From NCBI GenBank assembly GCA_031835245.1, contig JAVKOQ010000133.1:1-64000 (forward strand): 64,000 nucleotides of DNA. Reading direction: 5' to 3'. Under the pieces are notes generated by a model. That model was not told the DNA's origin and searched no databases. It saw only the letters and a program-made list of their open reading frames with translations. Below, in pieces: positions 32,163-43,485 of the stretch. The position numbers were made by a program, and so were the translations under genes. The stretch comes from Balamuthia mandrillaris (Eukaryota; Discosea; Longamoebia; Balamuthiidae). Every line of letters starts with the position of its first letter. Position 1 is the stretch's first letter.

Positions 32163-33900
32163 CTACAGTAACATCTTTCTTTTCAACCCTCTTCGTTGCT
32201 GCGGCGGCTGCTTCCTTCTGTTCATCATTCTCGTCGGCTTTGCGTCTTGTGCGGTGTTGATTACTCTGAAGATGTGAGCCTCATTCGATAGGACACGGTC
32301 CAGATTGTTTCGGTATGCTTTTTTCCATTCCCCCAACGCGTGTCAGTGATTTAAAAAGAACACGAGAACAAAACAACACGGAGCAAACGAAGAACAATTA
32401 CCTTGCCAAAAGTTAATCGATTCCGCTCTTTCTTTTCCTTCTACCTCCTTCTTGAGTGTTTCGGCGAGTTTCGATAGGGCGACTTGAAGGTGTGTTCTGT
32501 TCTTCTCCACTTCTCCTTTCCATCTTTCACAAAGCTCACATAATGTTTTGTTTTCGTGCTGTAGTGCATTGGCAGAAGAATTTAAGATTTGCCGGAAGAG
32601 GAGAGAGAGAGAGAGAGAGGAAGAGAGAGCAGAGCAGAGAGAAGCGAGAGAAGTGAATACTTCGAGTCGTTGTATCAACGAAACTGTTGCTTGCTCGCTG
32701 TACGGAGCGGAGGGTGCATTTTCGGCGAGCCGCTCTACTTTTGTTCGTAGCTCAAGAATCTCCACTTCTTGTTGCTGCGTTTATCAATAGGTTAGTGATG
32801 TCCCTTGCGCCTTTTTTTTTTCGTCTTTTATCTTCTGTCGTCTCCTCTTCATTCTTCCTAATCTTTTTTCTTACCTTCATTTTCTGGTGCTGGATCCTAT
32901 TTCTTTGTTGTAGCAGCGTTACCAATGGCTTCACCTGCTGCAAATAAGCAACAACATTGCTTTTGGTTTGCTGCTGCAGCATACGGCATTCATCCACATC
33001 TCCTTGCAATGCTTCCACCTCCGATCTCATTCGTAGCGCCAAGTTCGCAAGTTGTTCTTTTTCTTTACCAGTTTCCTCCTCGTCATGCGCTTTTGTCCCT
33101 TCCAATTTCTCGCTACTCTTGAAGCGGCCACAATGAATACAAATGCTACAAGAGCTAAATTTGAGAACTGGCGTATTTTCCTCTTCTTCAACGCTCATTT
33201 GGAGTGATGACGATGAGAGTGGTGGAATATCGTCGTGAGGAAGAGGATCTGCATCTTCGTCCCAACATGGACATTCTTCTCCTTCGTCATCATCTTCTTC
33301 TTCCTCAGTCCCATCTTCGTTACCTGCTTCTACTTCTGCTTCTCGTTCTCGACCTTCTGCTATTGTTGCTGCTATTGCTTTAGCTTCTTTCTCTTGTTTT
33401 TGCCTGTCCTCTCGTTCTTGTTCTCGTTCTGCTGCTTGTTGTTTTTGTCGGGTGATGATGAAGTTGCTATATTCCAATTCGCCAATTAACCTCTTGTTTT
33501 CATCTGAACAGATAGGACCAATTAGATTTTTGTTTTCAACAATTGGTGATGCTCAAAACGAACCGGTCAGTCGTGCTATTTCGTCTTTGTATTCCTGTGC
33601 TTGTGCTTGGTAATTGTTACTCTCTTTATCACTTTTTTTTTGTTGCTGTTTTTGTTGATGGATAACGTTTTTGTTGTGTTCCAGTTCGTTTGCTAATTTT
33701 TTGTTTTGCTCTAAAGAAATAGACGTGTTGTTAGTCTCAAAAGAATAATGCAGAAACGAGCGCTGCAAACCAGCTAAACGTGAGAGTGCTTCTTTGAACT
33801 TCTTTTCTTGGGCTTTGTAATGGTGTGTAAGTTGCGTAAGACTTACAGATCTATTCCACGCCTATGATCATTTTATTACTGTGTAAGATTTGATTATCTT

Positions 33901-33942
<42 letters not shown>

Positions 33943-34865
33943 AGTTTTCTCATTTGGGTTTTTCAGTGTGTTACCTCGTTCATGTTTTTCTCGTGCTCTT
34001 TTCCTTCTCGCATTATCTGTTCGTTCTGCAGTTAATAACAAATGTGAAGTTAGCAGTGAATGGAGCCAGAACCCAACCAACGTGCAGATGGCTGAGCAAT
34101 TACATGCGCAAGCAGGATATGTTGCATCGCCTCAGCGAGCATGTATCTAGAGGAAACTGGAATTTGTGCAACTTGCGCCCTCATCCTCTGAAGTTCTGCG
34201 TGCATACTTCTGATTTCTTTCATGCAACCGGCTGCCATGTCTTGAATAAGTGCCTGTTGCATTACTCCAGGTAAGATAGAGAAGACACTCGAGAAGAAGA
34301 AGAGAAAAAGAGCATGAAGTTTATATGACTACTTTGGACTAACCTTCAATCTGTCGTTCTCCGTTTTGATGGTGTTAGCCCTCTGGATGAATTGCTCGTA
34401 GCACCTCAGGTTCACCGTCATGAACGCCGACATGCGTTTGATCCTCTCCACCGTCTCCCAGATGCGCTTTTCATGCAGTTCAATGGCTTTTGTCGCAGCC
34501 TCTGATTTTCTGGCCACTGCCGCTTTCATTGTTGACGATGTAGCAGCAGACAGAGAAGAAGAGGTAAGAGCCGAGTGTTGGCGATGAGACAGGTATGCTA
34601 CTTTCATGTCCTGTCCATCTTGGCTTGTGGGACCTTCATCACCTCCTCCGTGTTGTGCTACTCTTTCGGCGGCATGGATGCCTTCCTTCATTATCCTTTG
34701 CTTCTCATCCTCCCTGCTGCCGTTCTCCTTCCGTTGGATGGATGCCGCTGCGGGTGGCAGAAGCGGCAGCGATGGATGCTCCTGGCGGTCGCTGGTGTTT
34801 TCCAACAAGGGTTGAACCATCATCGCCGTTGTTCTCCTTGGCGGCTTCACCGTGCGCAGCCACAT
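32163..34865 (-). CDS. Coiled-coil protein with basic C-terminus
   Basis: At least seven exons on the minus strand, about 34865-34345, 34250-34040, 34025-33975, 33860-33550, 33510-32790, 32765-32420 and 32312-32163. Most of the protein is predicted coiled coil (EQNKKLANELEHNKNV; QALIQDMAAGCMKEIRSM). An acidic stretch (TEEEEDDDEGEECPCWDEDAD) precedes a CSICIHC pair. The last exon joins at FWQ/AYRNNLDRVLSNEAH and ends in a basic, nuclear-localisation-like tail (MNRRKQPPQQRRGLKRK). The family is not recognised; a cytoskeletal, centrosomal or nuclear structural role is only a guess. Confidence 0.7.
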
Positions 34866-34948
34866 CCTCTCTTCTTTCTGTTGCTACGTTTTTCCTGTGT
34901 CGATTCGCTGCTACGTTTTTTTTTTGTTTTTGGTGTTTGAGATCTAGC

Positions 34949-34975
34949 GTCGACAATAATTCTTGTAATGTCGAC
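34949..34975. promoter_or_regulatory. Pair of GTCGAC sites in a divergent promoter
   Basis: GTCGAC occurs at 34949-34954 and 34970-34975, between the divergent coiled-coil and DEP genes. The motif recurs in several other promoters in the window, so it is a candidate cis element. Confidence 0.3.
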
Positions 34976-35232
34976 AAAATATTGCACGACCAATCGAATT
35001 TCAATGGATAGGTGATCGATCGAACGGCATGATGGATTAATTAATGAAAGGGCACCTCATTTGTTAATTTATTTTTTTGTTTATTATAGGAGCAGTGTTG
35101 AACAAACGAAGAAAAACCGCGATACCGCGAATAAAAGAATACCAGACGCACGGCTACACTTGCCCTCCTTTCGTTTCCTTTTTGCTGCTGCCGCAGCAAA
35201 CAGAAAGGAGGGGAGTTTCTATTGTATATACC

Positions 35233-37355
35233 ATGGCCAAGGTTGTTCGACATGCCAAAAGCAACTCGGTGGACTTTCGAAACTTTTCGCCCTCTCAAGC
35301 GGCGGATCTGCTGTCGCCTTCCTCCGCTTCCGCCGACAACAACAAGACCAAACACGAGCCCACCGGCTATGATAGCATGCGAAACTCCACCAGCGCTGCC
35401 GAAGCGGAGGTGGACGACCAAGAAGAGAGCTCGTTTGGCAGACGGGAAGCCTTGCAATTTGTTGCTGCTGCAATGTTGAGCGAAAAGCATGGTATTGGCA
35501 CTCTGCTATTGGGCGACCCGTACTATGATCGTTTTAAAGGTGAGCACTGCGTTTTCTTGTACTCTCTCTCTCTTTCTCTCTCTCTCTCTCCATTACTTTC
35601 GTTCAGGATTCGTTTTTTTCTTTGTATTTGTAGTTCTTCTTTTTTTGCTTCTTCACCTTTCTTTCTTCCTCCCATTTCCTTCTTTCCTATTCCTGTATTG
35701 TTTATTTCTTCGCATAAGAGTAACACAAACCAACGACGACGACAATCAAACAAAGGCAAAGAAGCATCGGACTGGTTGATGGAGAGGCGGCTCACGAAAC
35801 GATGGCTCAAAGACAGAGAGGAAGCAATGGCCCTCCTTCAGATCCTCATAGATGAGAAATACATTCGACCTTCGCGAAGCAGCAAAAAGAACGAGTCGAT
35901 GGACACGTGTGAGTACATTTGGCTGAGAGCGCCGTTGATGACCGAAAGTTATCTCATCAGCAGAAGAGCTCGGTTGGCGATTGGGCTGTTGTTGGCTCCA
36001 CACCGAGGAATAACAGCCTCCAACTCTTCGCCATCTTTGGTCAACGACGGCAAGCAGCAACAAAAGGGTTCGCCGACGGCGAAAAGCTCAGCATCTTCGA
36101 ATGCGCATCAGTCGATGAGCCAACTGCCGACCAAAAAGAAGAGGAGCGGGAATAATATCAGCATTGCTGGAGCTTTCCCTATTCGTAGCAGTTTCGACTT
36201 TGTCAAAAAGAGTAACTTTCCTTTCTATTCTCTTCTTTTTACTATTATTCTATTTGCGTTCTTCATACTTCTATATGCTTTCTTACTTTCTGCTTCCTTC
36301 TTTTCCTCTGTTGTTCTATAACTTATATTTTTCTCTCTCTCGTTTAACTTCCTAAAGAAACAACGGACAGCTTCTCTTCAGCCATTCCCTCGCGCTCTGA
36401 AAGCATGGATAGCTCACAAGAGCGCCGCCAGCGCAACTCATGGAACAATGCCTCCATCCTCTCCAAAGAAAACATCAGTTATCTCACTCGCAACATTCGC
36501 TCCAACTCTTTCTACAAACGCACTAAAAACGGAGATATTGTACAAGGGGACGCTGATGATGAGAACGGAGAAGGAGGCTCCTACGCTTCTCCCACTTCTT
36601 CTTCACCTCCTTGTTCGCCAACCACTCAAGACAACAACAGCAACACAAACAACAAACTTCGACCTTCATTGGGTTTCTTGGCGCCAGGAGCAGGCATCAA
36701 GAAGATTGTGGAGATCACAAAGAGAACGACAACGGTCGGTTCAGCAGGTTTAGGACTTGGAGAGAGGTCCTTCTCTCGTAACAAACGACAACAATCGTTT
36801 GAAAGGCAAAAGATGATGGAAGATTTGGCTGCTATTTTCAGCAGTGATGAAGATGATGACGATGATGAGTCGAGTCAAGGCTCAAGCGAAGCAGAACCAA
36901 GCCCAAGAAACTTATTTCTTGCCGGTGAGTCAGATGCTTCACGTTCTTCTCCTTCAGACGACGAATCATCTTCTTTGTCTGCAACGGCCGGTTCTTCTGT
37001 TGAAGATGATAGTCCGCTTCAAGCCATCATTCCAACTGTCATCGTTGTAAAAGAGAAAGAAAAAGAGAAAGAGAAAGAGAAAGAGAAAGAGAAAGAGAGG
37101 AAACCTGGCAGTAACAGAAAGACGTTCAAAGGAACAAGTTCGGGCGGCTCAAAGAAGACAAAAGCTTCAGCAACAGCATCAGCATCCAGCATAAAGACAG
37201 TAACAACTTCATCATCAAAGCACCGAAACTCGGCAGAGTGGCAAGCTCGTCGACAGTCACGGTTGTTGCGAAGCAGCTCGCATGCGGAGATGGAACAAGG
37301 CGGCGTGCATAGGGAACGTCGCACCAGCATCGGCTCGTCTCGCGAAAAACCGTGA
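35233..37355 (+). CDS. DEP-domain-like protein with disordered tail
   Basis: Three exons, about 35233-35538, 35760-36209 and 36356-37355. The first starts MAKVVRHAK. The first intron interrupts a DEP-like domain: YYDRFKG / KEASDWLMERR, then REEAMALLQILIDEKYIRP and EYIWLRAP, matching the WL...REEA...L...I...Y pattern of DEP domains. These dock to membranes or GPCR and Rho regulators. The rest is Ser-rich with acidic patches (SSDEDDDDDESS) and a (KE)n stretch from AGAGAA repeats near 37050-37100. The first intron carries a CT run. The start was taken at 35233 because upstream ATGs lie in AT-rich DNA. Confidence 0.72.
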
Positions 37356-37365
37356 CCTTTTGTTG

Positions 37366-37400
<35 letters not shown>

Positions 37401-37555
37401 TGTTTATTTCTCATTTTTGTAAAACAAAGTTTATTTGCGATGAATGTACAACATGAACAAGTTTAAAAATATGTTTGTTTCATGTGGCGTGCCACAAGAC
37501 AAGCCACCACTGTATGCCCATACCTGGCAGCTCAGCCTTCGACCTCTTGCAAGTT

Positions 37556-37895
37556 TTACTCTGAAGGACATCCGTATGACTTGGCCCATTGTAACACCTC
37601 CTGGTGCCCATGCTTGTCAGCGTAGCTGCGGGTGTCTTTGTCCCAGGGACATCTGTAGGACCTGCACCACTGGAGCACTTGCAAACGGCCCCCCTTTGGC
37701 CGCCTTCGCGCATGTTCGCTCATCCCAAGGACAGTGGTTGGAACACCACTGGAGCATCCCCAAATGCCCTATTGCAGCCGCTGCGGCGCAGATCCGAGCA
37801 TAGCCGTTCTTGCTTAGCGCCCGTTGCAGCTCGTCCAGGTCGCCTTTCTTGACAATGCGTTGCAATAGGGCAGCTTCGTCCTTGCTTCTCTCCAT
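37556..37895 (-). pseudogene. Short ankyrin-repeat gene with frameshift in a G6 run
   Basis: Reads MERSKDEAALLQRIVKKG, then ankyrin units of the amoeba type (GHLGMLQWCSNHCPWDERTC). After AKAAKGG the annotated frame leaves the pattern. Dropping one G from the six-G run at about 37686-37693 restores LQVLQW...CPWD and HGHQEVLQWAKSYGCP, with a stop at 37556. It is either a sequencing error in a homopolymer or an inactivated copy. The unit consensus matches the F-box/ankyrin gene at 55392. Confidence 0.6.
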
Positions 37896-38137
37896 GTTTT
37901 TGTTCTTTAATGAGCAGTATTGATATAGGCTGGGCCTCAAAGACATCATCTCGGATGACTGCGTGGATACCCTACCGCCCCTGCTGTTGCCACCTCCGCC
38001 ATCTGGCGCGCCGGCGGGGAAGAACCTCTCCCTCACGCAAAGAGGAAATTGAACAGTAAACATTACAGGAAGAGGAAGAAGGCCAGCAGCAAGGAAGGCA
38101 CACACAAAACATCTTCATTATATTTAAAGAAAATAAG

Positions 38138-39353
38138 ATGGACCTTCTTGGGTTGCTCACCGCATTGAACTTGAGGGAAGAGGAGGTGTTGAACGTCTAC
38201 ATCGTTGGCTCACGCGTTTGGGGTATTGGTGGCTCTTTGTTTTTCCGTCTGGGTTCTTCTGCTTATTCTCCTTCGCTCCAACAGGAACCGCTCGGGAAGA
38301 CTCTGACTGGGACGTAGTGGTCGTCATGAACGAGTGCTACTGCGAACCAACGGGACAAGTACTTGTGCAAACTGAAGGTTGTTGCTTCCTTCTACTTCTC
38401 TTACTGTTCTCCTATTTCATTCTTGGCGCTTCTTTCTCCTCTTCTCTCTTCCTTTCTCCTCTTCTCTCTTTCGTTCTCTCTCTCTCTCTCGTCCCCGCTC
38501 TTATCGTTCTTTTGTCTCCTCTTTGGACCACTCCTCGCTAACCACCACAACAGAGGTTGATGCCTATGTCATCAACCTCTGGGGCTTCATAGAGGGCCTT
38601 CACGATCACCTCCTCTTCCACCTGCTCTGCCTTCACCTCCCCCCGCAATGGGTCTGGCTGAACCGTGCTGACGCCTTCCTCGATCGTTATCGTCACCCCT
38701 CTTTCCTCTCTCTGCCTCAACTGCGCTGCTCCGTCTCGGCTGAGGCCTCCAGAACGTGGTGCAAGGCCAAGAAGAAGTGGACGGTGGAGCACAACCCTGC
38801 CCTGGCCAAGAAGGACCTGGTGCATGCCTTGAGGGAGCTGATGATGGCGGTGGAGTTGGCCGAGACGGGAAGCATCAAGGAGTGGAGCGCTGCCAATGAG
38901 GTCTATTACCAAGTCATGCGCAGGCCAAGAAAGAAGAACGAGACACAAGAGAAGGAAGCAGAAGAGAAAGAGAAGCAGACGAACGAAGAAACGGAAGTGA
39001 ACGAGGAGAAAGAGGAGCATGAAGAGCAATCGGGAGAGGAAAGAAAAGAGACAGGAAAGAGAGCACAGAGAGAAGAGAAAGGAGAAAAAGAAGAGAGCCA
39101 AGAGGTCGAAGCGGCGGATAAGGGAGAGTGTTGGAAAGACTACCACCGAGAGTATCGGCCATTGTTCAACGCGCTGGCTTCTCGCTTGAAGCGGACGGCG
39201 CTCAAAGATCTTTCAGGAGAGACAAAACCGAGGCAAACTCATCTTCGTAACCCAACCTCTGCGGAAGAAGCAAAAGCGCTCAAAGAACGCATATTGCGGA
39301 GAGAGGCTGCTCATCCCTTTCTTTCTTCTTTTACCAACGAGCAACAAAAATAA
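38138..39353 (+). CDS. Predicted nucleotidyltransferase (pol-beta fold)
   Basis: Three exons. The first (38138 to about 38219) ends inside the catalytic motif, which completes after splicing as VGSRVWG / TAREDSDWDVVV: the GS...D-x-D signature of minimal nucleotidyltransferases, binding the NTP phosphates and two metals. The third exon (about 38554-39353) has VINLWGFIEG, a WCKAKKKWTVE segment and a helical ALRELMMAVELAETG, followed by a Glu/Lys-rich insert (about 38935-39110) and a helical C-terminus. Similar predicted transferases are, from memory, found in protists and giant viruses. Substrate unknown. Confidence 0.75.
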
Positions 39354-39462
39354 AAAGATGGAGGCCGGGTTGAACAGAAAGCAAGAACCAAAATCGGATT
39401 TAGAGGAACTGTTTACTTATTGAGAAGATGGAAAGGGGTATTAAATAAACAAAAGAGAGATT

Positions 39463-39915
39463 TTACAGTCTGTCCACATGGACCAACACCTCGTAGACGG
39501 TCTTGTTGATCTCCCTGCCGCCAAAGCCCAAGCTCATGCCGTCTCTCAGGTGGGCACCGGCCTTGCCGATGTGCAGACCGCCCTGGTGCTTGGTCCTGGC
39601 CACCCAGAGGGGCTTGCCGTCGGCCTCTCGGCCGGCGGGGAGGGCGTGAGGGGGCACCTTGCCCTCCTTCTTCTTCTGCCAGTGCACGGTGGAGGCCTGC
39701 TTGGCGTTCACGCAGTAGACCTCGTAGTCGCGCTTGACGTGCTCCTGGCCGCCGTAGCCGATGTTGCAGCCGTTGAGGTGGGGGGCCACCTTGCCGGGGT
39801 GCACGCCGCCCTGGTGTGAGGCGCGGCCGATGTAGATGGGCTTGCCGTCGCTCTCGTAGCCGGCCACGAGGGCATTGGAAGGGATGGAACCACCGGAAGC
39901 AGAGACCCAGCTCAT
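39463..39915 (-). CDS. DM9-domain (DUF3421) protein
   Basis: Intronless, 150 residues. Two DM9-type repeats are visible: ALVAGYESDGKPIYIGRA...GVHPGKVAPHL and ALPAGREADGKPLWVART...GLHIGKAGAHL, each followed by a GFGG/GYGG strand and a YEV strand. DM9 proteins in animals include mannose-binding lectins and secreted or vesicle-associated immune factors. No signal peptide is seen here. Codon use is GC-rich, consistent with high expression. Confidence 0.9.
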   Translation of the reverse strand: MSWVSASGGSIPSNALVAGYESDGKPIYIGRASHQGGVHPGKVAPHLNGCNIGYGGQEHVKRDYEVYCVNAKQASTVHWQKKKEGKVPPHALPAGREADGKPLWVARTKHQGGLHIGKAGAHLRDGMSLGFGGREINKTVYEVLVHVDRL

Positions 39916-40318
39916 TGTTGTTGTTGTTGTGTAAGTGTGTGTTTTTGAAAGTTTGTTTGACGAAGAAGAAGAAGAATGAAGGAAAAATAAAAAGAGTAAC
40001 CAAACGAAGAAGAGTTTTTTATATTGCTCGCTCTTTTAATATAATATAAAAGAGGTTCGCGGCGGCAACGAAAGCCAGAAAAGGCGAAGGAAAAGAGGGG
40101 CAACGCACGAACACACGAAAGTGGCCAGGCTCCAAAAGCGAACACGCACGGATATTACATGAACGAAAACACCGAAATATTTTCCTTTCGACCGCACTCT
40201 CCTCCGAGGAAGAAACTAACCGCATTCCAGGAAAGCTGCGGTGGGTATTTTTCGCACCCGCAGAGTTCTTCTTATTGCATTGCAAAAAGGCGGCGCGGTT
40301 GGTAGTCCGCAAAGGAAC
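39916..40318. other. Divergent intergenic region, first part
   Basis: Together with the dispersed repeat copy B (40319-40535) this separates the DM9 gene (-) from the UPF0598 gene (+). No gene is seen. An AT-rich block (TTTTAATATAATATAAAAG) lies at about 40034-40052. Confidence 0.4.
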
Positions 40319-40535
40319 GACAACCAAAAGGGTAGCAAGCACCGAGCAACAAAAAAAAAGGAGGAGATGGGGTGCTTGGGAGGAGGGAGGTACAAGAAGA
40401 GGGCAAGGGAGGAGAGGGGTATCTTTGGCAAGGGAGGAGAGGGGGGCGGGGTAATCTTTTGTACGCACTCTGCAGTGAGCAGTAGAGGTAGTCGTTTGCT
40501 CTTGAATTTTTAGCCCTTTAAAATTCTTCCAGGAA
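40319..40535 (-). repeat. Dispersed repeat, copy B
   Basis: Reverse complement matches 19735-19940 in several long blocks, including a stretch of about 50 bases almost without change. This copy carries an internal duplication of CCCCTCTCCTCCCTTGCC. It lies between the DM9 gene (-) and the UPF0598 gene (+). Confidence 0.75.
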
Positions 40536-40594
40536 AAGTAACATTCCAAAGGGGCTTCGTGTCGTCATTGTGAGGAGGAACAACAACAAAAAGG

Positions 40595-41630
40595 ATGAAG
40601 GCCAGGCGTCCTTCTGCCATGGCGTTCCAACCCTGTGCGTGCCGCTGCTTTGGTCCACCCATCGCCCGCTCTCCTTTCCCCTCGCCCTCGCCTTCGCCTT
40701 CGCCTTCGCCTTCGCCTTCCACCCTTCTCTCTCGACGACGCTCTTTTTGTTCGTCTTTTCCACCCCCTTCCAGCCGCACTCCATCATCATCATCATCATC
40801 ACTGGATCCCTCTGCTATCTCTTCTTCCTCCTCTCCTTCCTCCCCTTTTCCCACACGAGAGTACTTCTACTACGTCAACCTGGTAGGTTGCCTCTACTGC
40901 ATCGGCGAGCGTCCCACAGCGGGCAGGCTCCCCCGCCAGAACGACCCCACCTTCCTGCGCGAGGCTCGCTTCTTGGACTTTTTTTACCGCCGGCTGAGGG
41001 ACAACACGGGGGAGAGCGTGGGAAAAGGCAGGCACTTGCCTCTCTTTGCTTACGTGTCACCCTGTGGCCAGGAGTTGAACTACGTCAGAGCAGCCGACAA
41101 ACCTGTCGTCTTTCATTCTTTGGTTCCAGGGAGAGCCACAAACGAAGGAGGAGGAGGGGGAGAAACACCTCCCAAAAGGAGTGGCGAGGAGGGAGAGGAG
41201 GAACACGAACTCGTCTACGCCTCCTCTCTGCGAGTTCCTTTCCGACCTGAACGTAAATGACCCAGGTACTCTCCTCGTTTTGTCACATTCTCATCGCCGT
41301 TGCTTTGCTCTCGTTGCAGATGTTGCCGTCGGACCGAATGAACGGCTCTATCATCCTGCTCCAGTTTGTCTTCTCCTCAACTTTCCCTGTCAACCTCCTC
41401 TGTTTCTTCGTGGTTGACTTGTGATGGTGCTGCAGGTAGGTGGTGTGGGTCTGCTAAGCACGAGCTTAGCCATGGAACTGAGCGCTAACATCCACATGGT
41501 GAGTGAGACCGGCTCTGATTCTTCCTCTGGCGGCGAGAAAGCAAACGAAGAAGAACTTCCATCGGCCCCATGTATACTGCATTGGAATAGTAAGAGTTAC
41601 CATCTCCAACGTCTTCACCACCATAGCTGA
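40595..41630 (+). CDS. UPF0598 (C8orf82-like) mitochondrial protein
   Basis: Three exons. The N-terminus (MKARRPSAMAFQPCAC, then Arg/Ser/Pro-rich with no acids) looks like a mitochondrial presequence. The core matches the UPF0598 family: TREYFYYVNLVGCLY, FLREARFLDFFYRRLRDN, FAYVSPCGQELNYVRAADKP, VVFHSLVPG, ERLYHPAPVGGVGLLSTSLA. The second junction skips from GCTCCA to GTAGGTGG and restores the conserved APVGG. Human C8orf82 is mitochondrial and of unknown function. Confidence 0.85.
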
Positions 41631-41664
41631 AGAAATAGTTTGACAGTGATGAGAAACAGGATGA

Positions 41665-41794
41665 AAGCAGAAGAAGAAGAAGAAGAAGAAGAAGAAGAAG
41701 AAGAAGAAGAAGAAGAAGAAAAAGAAGAAGAAGAACAAGAACAAGAAGAAGAAGAAGAACAAGAACAAAAATAAGAGGAAGAACAGGAAGAAGA
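41665..41794. repeat. (GAA)n compound repeat
   Basis: GAA units with GAACAA and AGAGGAAGAAC variants, between the convergent 3' ends of the UPF0598 gene and the next minus-strand gene. Confidence 0.9.
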
Positions 41795-41865
41795 GGAAGA
41801 ACAGCTCTGCTGAGGTTAAGTATTGTAGGTTTTCGTTGTTTATTTGTTGATAAGAAGATAAGGGC

Positions 41866-41987
41866 TTACTTCTTCCGTAAGACCTTCTGCCTCCGTTCTA
41901 AAATCTGTATGTTGAGGAGAATGGATGAGATGAAGAAAGAATGCTTTAGTGATGATCGCTGAACAAGAGGAGATAGAAAGAGAGAGA

Positions 41988-42047
<60 letters not shown>

Positions 42048-42726
42048 CAGCGCGTGACATAAGAGGAGAAGAACAGAAGCCAAGAACGAGGGAACAAAGG
42101 GAGAGGTCAGCGAAGCAACAACGTTACCTTTTGGATTTCCTCTTCGGTGGAGAGAGTGGGGTCCTTGAATTGCAAATCCTTTCGGAGGTAGGCCATGTTG
42201 CTTCGCGTTTTGTCCTTGTTCTTGTGCGCCTTCTCCTTGTGCAGTTGTTCTATTTTTATGCAGTGAAAGAAAATAGCGGAAGAGAGTGAGAGAGAGCAGA
42301 GAGGGCAGAGAGCAGACGATGAGAGAGCGAGAGGGAAGGAAGAAACTAGAAAAAGCAGGATCACTTACCGATAAGCCCGACGGAACCATATTTTGTGATG
42401 GTTCCTTCTTCTTCGCGTACGGTGAACACCTTCTTCGCGGGGTGTGTCTTCCGTTTGTCTCTCCTTTGCTTCTTTCGTTGCCGCGCTCTTGCCGCGTTCG
42501 TTTGTTGTTGTTGGGCTGTGGTTCGCTTTTGCTCCGCCGACTCATCCTCGGAGGAGGAGGAAGAGAGCGTAAAATCGTCCTCCTCGTTCTTGCGGAGGCT
42601 CTGCTGCTTTCGTTTTCTCTCCCATTCCCGTTTCTTGTGTTGTTCTTCGAGGTGCTGCAACTGCTGCAGCACAAGGTCTTTCGACATCTCTCCTTCTTCT
42701 CTTTTCTTTCTTTGTTTCAATTTCAT
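41866..42726 (-). CDS. Small Lys/Arg-rich nuclear-type protein
   Basis: Three exons, about 42726-42371, 42256-42127 and 41962-41866. It starts MKLKQRKKREEG or, 39 bases later, MSKDLVLQQLQ. Very basic stretches (KKREWERKRKQQS; ARARQRKKQRRDKRK) flank an acidic Ser patch (SSSSSEDES). The junction KYGSVGLI/EQLHKEKAHK is in frame, and the protein ends QKVLRKK. About 195 residues, helical. Composition suggests a nucleolar or splicing-associated protein, but I do not recognise the family. The second intron has a long (GA)n run (about 41975-42045). Confidence 0.6.
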
Positions 42727-42814
42727 GTCGTCATGACATAACTTAACCTCTTCGGGACGTCATGATTAAACTGAGGGGTCTTGAAGGCGCATATGTCCAC
42801 AAAAATATGATTTT

Positions 42815-42820
42815 GTCGAC
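42815..42820. promoter_or_regulatory. GTCGAC site in a divergent promoter
   Basis: Lies between two divergent genes, 71 bases before the 42891 ATG and 89 bases before the 42726 start. Confidence 0.3.
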
Positions 42821-42890
42821 CTCTGAGCAAAAAAAGTAGCGGAACAAACAAGGAGCAAAGTGCACAACACGCATAGCGCAAACACCAACA

Positions 42891-43266
42891 ATGGGCGACT
42901 TTTTGAAGACACTCACCACCTTCAATGCGGAGGGCTACCCCAGAGCTAAACTCCAGAAGAACCATTTGCACCTCAACCATATTCAAGCCGTAAGATATTT
43001 TATTTTATTTTATTTTTTTTACAATTTCAAATCTTGCTCAACCTCATATTTATTTTTTTTAACCCTTTGCTCCTCTTTTTTTTTTTAAATTCGACTTTGT
43101 TTTCCAGGGGTTGGGTCGCACTTCCACCATCATCGGTCTCTCCGACATTAAGACAATGAACGCACTCAAATACATCCGTTTCGCATCTGCTGGCCTGGCC
43201 GCTTATGCCGTGTTCAGCTTGGCCACCGGCGTGGGAAAGCGCGCCAAAATGGAGGACGCTGAATAG
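42891..43266 (+). CDS. Small single-span membrane protein
   Basis: Two exons, about 42891-42989 and 43108-43266, giving about 85 residues. The N-terminal half is polar (MGDFLKTLTTFNAEGYPRAK). The second exon carries one hydrophobic helix (IRFASAGLAAYAVFSLATGV) and a short charged tail (GKRAKMEDAE). The size and layout suit a mitochondrial inner-membrane accessory subunit, but this is only a guess. Confidence 0.65.
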
Positions 43267-43429
43267 ATGCTTTTCCGTACCCACAAAGCCGCGAATGATG
43301 ACACCAATTACCTGTTTTAAAGAAGAAGAAGAAGGGAAGAAGAAGAAGAGTAAGAAGAACAAACCTCAACAACGGTCGGACCTTCAAAACCCAAAAAACT
43401 AATCCTTCTCTCCCCCTCTGTTTTGCCAT

Positions 43430-43474
43430 GTCGACCCGAAAATGGTTCTATTTAACACCGAAAATTATGTCGAC
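43430..43474. promoter_or_regulatory. Two GTCGAC sites and an ATGACGAC-type inverted repeat upstream of the AAA gene
   Basis: GTCGAC at 43430-43435 and 43469-43474, the second inside TATGTCGACATGAGGTCGTCAT, immediately before the start at 43486. Confidence 0.3.
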
Positions 43475-43485
43475 ATGAGGTCGTC

